This document shows positions 1 through 6,900 of a stretch of DNA of 8,166 nt, in pieces. Source of the stretch: Eubacterium sp. (GTDB taxonomy: Bacteria > Bacillota_A > Clostridia > Lachnospirales > Lachnospiraceae). A program made the translations under genes and the position numbers. The stretch's first letter is position 1, and each line of letters begins with the position of its first letter. The notes beneath the pieces are model-generated. The model saw nothing but the letters and a program-made list of their open reading frames with translations, was not told the origin of the DNA and searched no databases. The stretch lies in contig JAMPGN010000189.1 of the NCBI GenBank assembly GCA_023663915.1, positions 1 to 8,166 of the forward strand, in the 5' to 3' direction.

Positions 1-2
1 AC

Positions 3-89
3 ACAAGAGAACTTTTTGTGCAATCTGCCCTCACAACTGATACGATAGACCTTTTAACACCTGAATCCTATAATATAAAAAGTGCATGA
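3..89 (+). CDS. Possible 3' end of an upstream + strand gene (partial, uncertain)
   Basis: Frame 3 is open from the left edge to a TGA at 87-89. It reads as a plausible protein tail beginning TRELFVQSAL and ending ESYNIKSA. The stop would lie inside the left arm of the terminator stem, which is unusual. A rival reading in frame 1 stops at TAG 46-48, a more ordinary distance before the hairpin. No family can be recognised from so few residues, and this may simply be intergenic DNA. The only support is the open frame and the bidirectional terminator, which suggests a convergent gene arriving from the left. Confidence 0.2.
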   Translation, partial: TRELFVQSALTTDTIDLLTPESYNIKSA

Positions 90-125
90 CTTGAAGCAAT
101 TCCTCTTGTCATGCACTTTTTATAT
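73..125. terminator. Bidirectional intrinsic terminator
   Basis: Bases 73-90 and 108-125 are perfect reverse complements over 18 bp, with a 17-nt loop. The core GTGCATGAC/GTCATGCAC is flanked by A-runs on one side and T-runs on the other, so either strand gives a GC-containing hairpin running into uridines. It begins about 11 bases after the stop of the minus-strand deaminase and surely ends that transcript. It could also stop a convergent transcript from the left. Confidence 0.85.
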
Positions 126-135
126 GATTCTATTT

Positions 136-1437
136 CTAATATACCTTCTTGTCCAAACCCATCCGCACGATGATCTCTTGAACCTTCCGATAGACTAACT
201 GCTCGTCAACGGTTAATATCTTCCGGTTCTCCATCGTGATCTGACCATTGATGATGACTGTATCCACCTCAGACCCATTGGCAGAATAAGACAGACCCAC
301 AATCAAATTATTTCTGGGAGTCAGCGACGGCGTGTTCAGATCGAGGATTGCCAGATCCGCCTTTTTCCCGACCTCGATGCTTCCGATCTCTTTCTCCATT
401 CCAAGCGCTTTCGCGCCGTTGATTGTCGCGATGCGAAATCCCTCTTTGGCGCTGACGCACTGCGGAGTCCTGCCGGTTCCTTTATGGATCAGTGTGAGCA
501 AGCTCAGTTCATGAAACATGTTCAGACAGTTGTTGCTGGCAGCGCCATCCGTGCCGAGACATACGTTGATTCCTTTTGCAAGCATCGCCGCGATCGGAGC
601 AAACCCATTGCCAAGCTTCATATTACTTGCCGGATTGGTCACTACACTGACATTTTTGGCTTTCAGAATATCCATGTCCGCCTCATCGATCTGCACGCAG
701 TGCGCCGCGATGGCAGGCACATCAAACAATCCGCATCGGTCAGCCAGCGCGATCGGACTACATCCATACTTTTCTTGGATCTGGGCAATCTCGCTCTCAC
801 TCTCCGACAGATGGATATGAATCCCCATACCGTTCTTTTTTGCCTCCTCCGCAACAATTTGTAGAAATTCTTCGTCGCAGGTGTACGGCGCGTGGGGTCC
901 CAGCACAAAAGATAATCTGTCACAGTCTTTCGCGGCATCCCTCTCCTCATATGCCTGACGCAGTCTTGTCTGTCCTGCCTCATCGTTGCCGCTGCCTACC
1001 AGTCCGCGGCTAATCACGGCGCGCATCCCAGTCTCCTTGACCGCTCTGGTAGTCTGATGAATGTTCATCTGCATATCGTTAAAACATGTGGTGCCGCTTT
1101 TCATCATCTCGATGATCGCCAGATTCGCGCCCCAATACGTGTCCTCATCCGTCATCTGCTGTTCAATGGGGTCGATCGTCCCAAAAAGCCAGTCCATAAA
1201 AGAGAGGTCGTCTGCCACATTCCGCATGAAGGACATGTACGAGTGTGTATGACAGTTGACGAGTCCCGGAATCACCAGTTTGTCCGTCCCATCGATTACC
1301 TTATCCTCGCAAAAACCGTCCGGTGCCTGTCCGATTCCTGCAATCCTGTCCTGCTCAATGTAAATACTTGTCTCTTGAACCACGTCTTCTGCGCCCTGCG
1401 GCAGAACCGCTAAGGCATTTTTAATTACAATTCCCAT
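136..1437 (-). CDS. mtaD: 5'-methylthioadenosine/S-adenosylhomocysteine deaminase (amidohydrolase)
   Basis: This 433-residue cytosolic enzyme of the amidohydrolase superfamily (TRZ/ATZ branch) is predicted to deaminate S-adenosylhomocysteine and methylthioadenosine to their inosyl forms (EC 3.5.4.28/3.5.4.31), clearing methylation by-products. Metal ligands are visible: H63 and H65 in VNCHTHSYMSF, H209 in HIHLSE and D297 in CLGTDGAAS. E212, three residues after H209, and H246 in AIAAHC match the catalytic positions of the Thermotoga enzyme TM0936. The motifs SGTTCFNDM and TNPASNMKLGNG are typical. Length is normal for the family. The frame is open to 1503, but the start at 1437 is preferred: GAGG lies five bases before this ATG, and homologues begin with an equivalent hydrophobic strand (here GIVIKNALAV). 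It has its own promoter upstream and a terminator after the stop. Family assignment is secure; MTA versus SAH preference cannot be read from sequence. Confidence 0.93.
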   Translation of the reverse strand: MGIVIKNALAVLPQGAEDVVQETSIYIEQDRIAGIGQAPDGFCEDKVIDGTDKLVIPGLVNCHTHSYMSFMRNVADDLSFMDWLFGTIDPIEQQMTDEDTYWGANLAIIEMMKSGTTCFNDMQMNIHQTTRAVKETGMRAVISRGLVGSGNDEAGQTRLRQAYEERDAAKDCDRLSFVLGPHAPYTCDEEFLQIVAEEAKKNGMGIHIHLSESESEIAQIQEKYGCSPIALADRCGLFDVPAIAAHCVQIDEADMDILKAKNVSVVTNPASNMKLGNGFAPIAAMLAKGINVCLGTDGAASNNCLNMFHELSLLTLIHKGTGRTPQCVSAKEGFRIATINGAKALGMEKEIGSIEVGKKADLAILDLNTPSLTPRNNLIVGLSYSANGSEVDTVIINGQITMENRKILTVDEQLVYRKVQEIIVRMGLDKKVY

Positions 1438-1452
1438 TTCTTCCTCATTTCT

Positions 1453-1533
1453 GCGCTGCTTTCTATGCATAAACGAGTTTGTACAGGCAGCGCTCTGACA
1501 CAAATCCTTCGATTGAAAATGATCCTTTCAATC
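1453..1533 (-). promoter_or_regulatory. Leader of the deaminase gene with two inverted repeats
   Basis: Between the predicted start of transcription (about 1548) and the ATG at 1437 lies a leader of about 110 nt. It holds two inverted repeats: GATTGAAA/TTTCAATC at 1511-1518 and 1526-1533 (7-nt loop), and GCGCTGC/GCAGCGC at 1453-1459 and 1487-1493 (27-nt loop). The second ends about ten bases before the GAGG ribosome binding site, so folding could affect translation. I do not recognise SAM-I, SAM-II or SAH riboswitch cores. The function is unknown. Confidence 0.3.
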
Positions 1534-1554
1534 TTCTCTCCGTTCCTACGATAT

Positions 1555-1583
1555 ATTTTACTGATATTTTCACAACCTGTAAA
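1555..1583 (-). promoter_or_regulatory. Sigma-A-like promoter of the deaminase gene
   Basis: On the minus strand, TTTACA (1583-1578) is followed after exactly 17 bases by TAAAAT (1560-1555). Both are one mismatch from consensus, with ideal spacing. Transcription should begin near 1548. This suggests the deaminase is transcribed independently of the methyltransferase gene upstream, although no terminator is visible between them. Confidence 0.65.
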
Positions 1584-1607
1584 CCCCGGCAATCCTATTT
1601 CATGGCA

Positions 1608-1632
1608 GTTTACTTGAATTTATGCGTTTACT
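1608..1632 (-). repeat. Paired GTTTACT direct repeat upstream of the promoter
   Basis: GTTTACT occurs at 1608-1614 and again at 1626-1632, 18 bases apart, about 60 to 85 bases upstream of the predicted transcription start of the deaminase gene. Repeats of this spacing can be activator sites, but a 7-mer pair in AT-rich DNA may be chance. Confidence 0.2.
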
Positions 1633-1652
1633 GCACCAAACATTTTCGCGCA

Positions 1653-2782
1653 TCATATCTCTTTCCTTTTCCAGCCATAACTGATCGTCATTCCCCGATA
1701 GTGAAGGCCCTTTAAGTCTTTTTTGTGCTCTGTCACATAAGACAGAATCTTTCGCTCCCTGCGGCAGTAGTTTTCCGCTTCTTTCCGCTCCATCCCATGA
1801 TTGATAAATCCCCGCACGATCTCTTCTTCCATCTCCGGCGAAATGCTGTGCCGCCAGTTTTTTTCTTCCATAAAACATTCTGTCAATTCCGCGTAACTGT
1901 CCCGCTCCGGATAAAGAAATGTGACCCTGTCATTCATACGGACATCCACTTGCACAAGCCCTTCCTCACGCATCATAAGCGGCAGTCTCATGCCGATGGC
2001 GTAATCTCTGCCCTGACACTCTTTTTCCTTCGCCCACATCTTACGAAATCCCATACGGTCACACAACTCCAAATATTCTAACCCGTCTATATAAAGTCCG
2101 TCGCTTTCCAATTCACGGTTGACATCGACCGCTATGACCAGACCGCCGGGCTTCGTCTGCGCGATCATCTTATGCAGAAATTCCTGCGGTTTGTTTACGT
2201 GCCGCATGGCACACTGGCTGAGCGTGATATCATAATGTTTCCAAAAAGAATGCTGTAAAAAATCATCACATACAAATTCCGCACGATAACCTTCCTGTGC
2301 GAAAAGCCGCTCTCCCTCCCGCAGCATGTTTGTGCTGAAATCAATTCCCGTATAGGTGCTTCCTTCCGGCAAAAGCGGCAGGAGCATAACCCCATATATC
2401 CGAATCCACAGCCGCAGTCCAGCACGTCTACCGGTTTCTTGACCTTCCACACCTGTGTTACGAGAAAGTTAAGATAATCGTCATTCCACATCGAACGTCT
2501 GCTTGCCTTCAGATAGTCGAGTCTGGATTCCCAATAATCTTTCTCTGCGCTTTGGCTCGGTATGTACTCCTCGCCTGCAAGCGGTGACAAGCCGAGAAGT
2601 TCATCCACCGTTACCTTAAAAAATTTCGCGATATCCGGCAGCATCGTGATATCCGGCATACACACTTCATTCTCCCATTTGCTGACGGTCTGAACCGAAA
2701 CGCCGACTGCGTCCGCCAGTTCTTTCTGGCTCATACGGTTGGTTTTTCTGAGATCATATATTCTTAAGTGAATAGTTGACAT
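1653..2782 (-). pseudogene. HTH (Xre)-class I SAM methyltransferase fusion, frameshifted
   Basis: The gene starts at ATG 2782, with AAGGGAG seven bases upstream, and is read in two frames. Residues 1-64 form an Xre/Cro-type DNA-binding domain, with SQKELADAVGVSVQTVSKWE at 18-37 as the HTH. After a linker comes methyltransferase motif I, VDVLDCGCGFG at 118-128. The frame is then lost at a run of four G (C on the + strand, 2390-2393). One extra G would give GYMGV followed by MLLPLLPEGSTYTGID in the second frame, restoring a 376-residue protein. Later motifs lie in that frame: YTGIDFSTNML (acidic SAM-ribose loop), DITLSQCAMRHV and TKPGGLVIAVDVNRE. The intact protein would be a cytosolic SAM-dependent methyltransferase, probably DNA-bound or autoregulatory; its substrate is unknown. 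As written, the product stops after 195 residues with a nonsense tail. A real recent mutation or a homopolymer sequencing error are both possible, because both halves otherwise look well conserved. Confidence 0.85.
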
Positions 2783-2870
2783 TGTTCTGCTCCCTTCTTA
2801 TAGTTATGTCATTTCCTATATCTTATATGGTTCAAATATTCGTGAATTCCTGCAGTCATTCGATAAATAT

Positions 2871-2899
2871 ATTGTAACTGAAAAATCTCTTCCTTCCAA
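2871..2899 (-). promoter_or_regulatory. Promoter of the HTH-methyltransferase gene
   Basis: On the minus strand, TTGGAA (2899-2894), a 17-base spacer and TACAAT (2876-2871) form a good sigma-A-like promoter. Transcription would begin near 2864, giving a leader of about 80 nt before the start codon at 2782. Confidence 0.5.
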
Positions 2900-3025
2900 T
2901 CACGCATATGGGGATTTGTGTCGCACGATAGGCAAGATACACCGGAAAGTGTGTTCGCTGGATATCAATCTTTTTGACATATTAACATTTTTTGAAAAAG
3001 AAAGAAAAAATAATGAAAAATCCAG

Positions 3026-3054
3026 TTGCATTTCTACGTAAAATCTAGTATAGT
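3026..3054 (+). promoter_or_regulatory. Promoter ahead of the structured-RNA candidate
   Basis: TTGCAT (3026-3031), 17 bases, then TATAGT (3049-3054). The -10 is one mismatch from consensus and the -35 keeps TTG. Transcription would begin near 3061. The next gene start is 240 bases further on, so the transcript is either a standalone small RNA or a long leader for the toxin-antitoxin operon. Confidence 0.45.
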
Positions 3055-3079
3055 AACATCATATCTAAAATCATATTAC

Positions 3080-3181
3080 AACTGTTTTGCATTCGTTACC
3101 TGTCAGACAGTTATCAGATTTCTGATGTCGCAGTATCCACTGTGACAGGCTTCCGTAAGAGGAAGTTCTGGTGTTTCACCA
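3080..3181 (+). ncRNA. Candidate structured RNA (unrecognised)
   Basis: Several stems are packed into about 100 bases. CCTGTCA (3099-3105) pairs with TGACAGG (3143-3149) and encloses two small hairpins: ATCAG/CTGAT (3113-3117 with 3122-3126) and CAGT/ACTG (3131-3134 with 3139-3142). This makes a three-way junction. Directly after it come CTTCC/GGAAG (3150-3154 with 3161-3165) and TGGTG/CACCA (3169-3173 with 3177-3181, TTT loop). AACTGT (3080-3085) could also pair with ACAGTT (3107-3112), giving a pseudoknot or an alternative fold. A promoter lies just upstream. I see no U-run terminator after it, and I recognise no known riboswitch or ribozyme core. It could be a cis leader, a small RNA, a mobile-element remnant or chance. 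Confidence 0.3.
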
Positions 3182-3254
3182 AAATCTGCACCCTTATTGA
3201 AAATGATCGCAGAAAAAGATTTCAGCTATGATTTGATGTGAATTTTGAAATAAC

Positions 3255-3290
3255 TATTGACAATATATCAAAAAAGGAATATCTTATAAG
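3255..3290 (+). promoter_or_regulatory. Putative higBA promoter/operator
   Basis: TTGACA (3257-3262), 17 bases, then TATCTT (3280-3285). The -35 lies within the interrupted palindrome TATTG-A-CAATA (3255-3265), and the -10 overlaps the perfect palindrome CTTATAAG (3283-3290). Palindromes over both promoter elements fit autorepression by an HTH antitoxin. The predicted transcription start near 3292 sits almost on the GAGG ribosome binding site, which is uncomfortably close. Transcription could instead come from the upstream promoter at 3026. Confidence 0.35.
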
Positions 3291-3302
3291 TGAGGATACG
3301 CT

Positions 3303-3668
3303 GTGTTTCAAATTGACTTTTATCGATTACCTAATGGAAAAGCACCCGTCGAAGAATTTTTGGATGGACTAAATGTTAAAATGCGAAATAAAGCATTGGA
3401 TAGTTTACTAATTTTAGAAGAGTTTGGGAATACTTTACGCGAACCATATTCAAAATCAATAGGAAACGGATTGTTTGAATTAAGAATAAAGTTTTCTAAT
3501 GACATTTCACGGATTTTCTATTTTTTCTATACAGACAATAGAATTGTCGTGACAAACGGTTTTATTAAGAAAACACAGAAAACACCAAAATCTCAAATCA
3601 TATCAGCTTATAAATATAAAGCCGATTATGAACGACGTATACAACAAGGAGCGTACTGCCATGAATGA
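3303..3668 (+). CDS. higB: HigB-type toxin, RelE/ParE superfamily (Gp49-like)
   Basis: This 121-residue protein matches the phage-derived Gp49-like branch of the RelE/ParE superfamily (PF05973). HigB toxins of this kind typically cleave mRNA at the ribosome, and pairing with the HTH antitoxin keeps them inactive. Recognisable blocks are GLFELR (56-61), RIFYFF (70-75) and FIKKTQKTP (87-95), followed by a basic C-terminal helix. The start is GTG at 3303, with GAGG seven bases upstream. The stop lies 8 bases inside the antitoxin gene, so translation is coupled. Toxin-first order is typical of higBA. The gene is noticeably more AT-rich than the flanking helicase and deaminase genes, which suggests horizontal arrival. 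It is full length, with no disabling change visible. Ribosome-dependent RNase activity is inferred from the family, not shown here. Confidence 0.9.
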   Translation: MFQIDFYRLPNGKAPVEEFLDGLNVKMRNKALDSLLILEEFGNTLREPYSKSIGNGLFELRIKFSNDISRIFYFFYTDNRIVVTNGFIKKTQKTPKSQIISAYKYKADYERRIQQGAYCHE

Positions 3669-3933
3669 TTTACACAAATATTTGGAAAACCAACTGAAAA
3701 ATCCTGAATTTCGTGCAGAGCATGAAGCGACCAGAACAGAATACGAGGTGACAAAAGCACTGATCGAAGCCAGAACGTCTTTGCATATGACCCAGAAGGA
3801 ACTCGCCAAGCGTTCCGGTATTCGTCAGTCGAATATCAGCCGCATCGAAAATGGAACGTGCAGTCCTACCGTTGCCACACTGCAATTATTAGCGAAAGGA
3901 TTGGGGAAGGAACTGTTAATTAGTTTTCGGTAG
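3661..3933 (+). CDS. higA: HigA-type antitoxin, Xre-family HTH protein
   Basis: A 90-residue antitoxin expected to bind and neutralise HigB and to repress the shared promoter. Residues 1-30 (MNDLHKYLENQL onward) are a charged helical N-terminus. From about 31 to 88 runs a single Xre/Cro-type HTH domain, with TQKELAKRSGIRQSNISRIE at 44-63 as the recognition unit, followed by SPTVATLQLLAKGLGKEL. The frame is open from an ATG at 3628, but the start at 3661 is preferred because AAGGAG lies nine bases before it and the extra 11 residues would lie inside the toxin gene. The start overlaps the toxin stop by 8 bases. The gene ends 20 bases from the stop of the convergent helicase gene. Palindromes at 3255-3290 are its likely operator (inference). 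Confidence 0.9.
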   Translation: MNDLHKYLENQLKNPEFRAEHEATRTEYEVTKALIEARTSLHMTQKELAKRSGIRQSNISRIENGTCSPTVATLQLLAKGLGKELLISFR

Positions 3934-3938
3934 CAGCC

Positions 3939-3971
3939 CTCTGCGGAGAAACCTCACAGTTTCCCGCAGAG
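3939..3971. terminator. Hairpin between convergent higA and helD-like genes
   Basis: CTCTGCGG (3939-3946) pairs with CCGCAGAG (3964-3971). The stem continues with GAAAC (3948-3952) against GTTTC (3959-3963) past one bulged A, leaving a six-base loop. It is strong and sits at the junction of the two convergent genes, with the helicase stop codon (3954-3956) in its loop. Neither strand has a following U-run, so it is not a canonical intrinsic terminator. It may act as a weak bidirectional stop or protect 3' ends. Confidence 0.4.
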
Positions 3972-6900
3972 ATAAGCATAAGCACTCATGATCGTATTCT
4001 GACGCTTTCCAGTTATGAAATAGAAGTCCATCTGTTCTTCACTTTCGGCATGAAGGTAGGAGCCGTAAGCCGGAATATCACAACTCATAACAGGGCAGTC
4101 TGCAGCCAGAACAATTCCATAACCTTGGTCTGACAAGATAAACGGCAGTTCACCGACTCCATTCCCATGGGAAATATATCGGGCGGTTCTGCGCAGATTC
4201 AGCCCGGATGCATCCCCCGCTCCCATGCCGTACACGCTCTCCTTCTTCTGCCAATCCAGATAGAGCCATATCCGGTTTTTTCCGTCTACGCCTTTCTCAA
4301 TCTGCCGGCATTCTTTGCTGCGTTCCGCCAACAGTAATTTTTTGTCTCTCGTCATATAGCAGATTGCTCCGGTAGATTTTTCCACTTGAATCAGCAATTC
4401 ATCTGTCATAAGGTCTACCGTGCCGCCAGACTCCTTATACATCCATCTTTTATCAATGGAATGCACTGCAATCTTGTCATTGGTCTTATCCAAGATCTGT
4501 CCCCCTTTTGCAAAAGTCACTCGCACGATTGCACTGCCGATGGGACTCAGTCGCAAAACACCGTACCGGCTGTGCAGATACAGCCCGTCCTGCTGTTTTG
4601 CCGTCCACTTTACCGACAGGTCAATTTTCCCATGCCCTAACGGGCGGAGTTTTTCGGTTGGCGGCATATCACCGAAGCTGATATCCGCGTGCGCCTTCGG
4701 TATGTTGCTTTGTTCCCTTGAAGTTTCGGGCTGTTCTGGAACGGTTAATTTGTTTTCCATTGTTTTATCGGAAAACCGGTTGCGAACGATAGAAACATTC
4801 TTCTTCATCTGTCTGGTAGCCTTTGACTCTGTATAAGCTGGTTTCCTTGTCGGTTTCTTAATAAGAGCCTGTCTCGTATTCAGCAAAGGACCCGTCGCAG
4901 ATCGTGAAATTGGATTCGATACATCAGTCAATTCCAAATGCGACGTATCATCCGCTTCCAGATGCAGCACAGAGTTTGATTCCAAAGATGTTGCACGTTC
5001 CGCTTCCAGATGCGGCACCGGGTCTGCGATCAGCCCCGTAAGGCTGCCGGTATGAAGCACGCACAGTTCATGAAGCGCACGGGTTGCGGCTACATAGAGA
5101 AGTTTCGCGTGTCCGTCGTCTGTCGGGTATTTTTCCCGCGTAGGATTTAAAATCAGTACAGCATCAAACTCTAGTCCCTTGGTGTATTCCACCGGGAGAA
5201 CCATGATTCCGTTTCCGAACTCCGTCTTCTCCGGATCACTCTCGACTACATCCACATACCGCGACAATGCTTTTGTGGCTTTTGCCGCTTCCGTCTGATC
5301 CCGGCAGACGACAGCGATCGTATCTAATCCGCTATTCTGTCCGCTGCCGCCCGCCTGCCATCTTTTACAGATATCTGCGGCGGTACGGATCATCGTCTCC
5401 CTGTCCGCAAACTGCTGTACCCGAACCGGAACACCATGTCGTATGATCGGTTCGACGGGATAAGTCGAGAACTGTCCGTGACGCAGTATATTGGTTGCAA
5501 AATCTGATATCTCCACGGTATTGCGATAGCTCTTTTTGAGGATTCCGAAGCTGTCCATAGGATCGTTTAGCAGCAGTTTTTTTAATTCTTCCCAATCATT
5601 TAACCCATACCCGAAATGAATATTCTGCGAAACATCGCCCATGACTGTATAGGTACACCGGTAAATGCAGAATTTCAATGCATGGTAAGCCATCATGCCG
5701 AAATCCTGTGCCTCATCGATCACGATATGGTGCGCTTCGCTGATCGTCTCCGTCTCTTTGACCCTTTTATAGAGATATGCCAGCGCCGCCAGATCATAAA
5801 CGTCAAATTCTTCGTCCGGTATGCTGACATGGTATCCTTTTTCCATCTGCTTTGACAAAAAGTCCTGATACAGTTCAAAGACAGGCTGTTTCCAAGTCCT
5901 GCCGCCGTAATACCCGCGATATGCCTTGAGAATCGCTTTGCGCTCAGCCTCCGTGTATTTCATGAATTTTCCCAGAAACTCTTCTTTGATCTTTCCGCGC
6001 AGACGGCTGTTTAACATGTTGATTTTACTCTGGATGGACACCGTTTCATTCTGTCGGATATAGCGTTCGACCGCATCACCCTCGATCAGGCAGACGAGAC
6101 CACCCGTGTCCGTAACTTTTCCGTCACTCTCATCAAATACGCCGATCTTGCCATCTCTAATTCCTTCCACAAATTGTTTGGGATTTAGGTAGACCGATTT
6201 GCAGGATATCCTATTATATTCCAATTTCGCGCAATATGCTTCTAAATCTTGAAACCACACGGAACTTCCCTTGACGCTTTCTTTTCTGCCGTCTGTACTT
6301 TTGATGCGGTACTTTTTGTCATCCCAATCCTCATACAAAAGTCTGGTAAAAAGCTGTTCCATCGTCATCTGCCGCACACCGTACACATCCAGATCGGGCA
6401 GGACTCCCGTGATATAGTTGAGGAGTATGCGGTTGCTTCCCACGATATAGAAATCCTCCGGCTTAAAGCGTTCTTCATAGTTGTACAGAATATAGGATAT
6501 CCGGTGCATCGCAACGGTCGTCTTGCCCGAACCCGCAACCCCTTGCACGATCATATTGTGGTAGGGAGATTTTCGGATAATGTCATTTTGTTCTTTCTGG
6601 ATGGTTGCTACGATCTCGTTTAAGACTGCCTGCTTGTTTTTGGCGAGATATTTCGTCAGCAGATCATCGTTGGCGACCACCTCGCTGTCAAAATAATCCA
6701 GAAGTTTTCCCGTCTCGATCTCGTAAGTACGCTTGCATTCCAGATTTATTTTCATCTGCACACCGCCCGGCGCTTCATAACTGCATTTTCCAAGACCGTT
6801 CTCATAATACGCATTAGCCACCGGCGCACGCCAGTCCACCACCATCCAGTGCGTGGCATCCTTGGATATACCGCCTTTGCCGATATAGAGAGATTCTTCC

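Larger units (their letters stand above)
2783..3302. other. AT-rich intergenic region between divergent genes
   Basis: This 520-base gap separates the minus-strand methyltransferase gene from the plus-strand toxin gene. It contains the promoter of the former, a separate + strand promoter at 3026-3054, a cluster of RNA-like stems at 3080-3181, and the toxin-antitoxin promoter with palindromes at 3255-3290. Only very short ATG-initiated frames exist. One + frame is stop-free from 2772 to 3038 but lacks an ATG, so I do not call it. No tRNA, rRNA or insertion-sequence ends are recognisable. Confidence 0.6.

Noticed and set aside
484..864. Plus-strand open frames antisense to the deaminase (also 332-514, 1057-1413)
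   Set aside because: They lie wholly opposite a confidently assigned gene and encode no recognisable domain; frame shadows.
136..1503. Longer deaminase start at 1503, adding 22 residues
   Set aside because: The extra N-terminus is Cys/Arg-rich and unlike the family, has no good ribosome binding site, and the ATG at 1437 has GAGG at proper spacing.
2195..2389. Residues after the frameshift in the 195-residue HTH protein
   Set aside because: This tail is out-of-frame translation of the methyltransferase; it has no family resemblance, whereas the other frame does.
2845..2856. GAATTCCTGCAG, identical to a stretch of common cloning-vector polylinkers
   Set aside because: Only 12 bases match; the flanking bases are not polylinker sequence and lie in ordinary AT-rich intergenic DNA. 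Coincidence.
3188..3240. Short + frame starting MIAEKDFSYDLM after 3200 in the intergenic region
   Set aside because: Only 12 codons, with no ribosome binding site and no recognisable similarity; too little to call.
3628..3933. Longer antitoxin start at 3628
   Set aside because: It would add 11 residues wholly within the toxin gene; the ATG at 3661 follows AAGGAG and gives the usual overlap of toxin stop and antitoxin start.
4929..5024. Regularly spaced repeats that could suggest a CRISPR-like array
   Set aside because: The 24-bp units are contiguous, in frame, without spacers and inside a protein-coding gene. They are a coding minisatellite.
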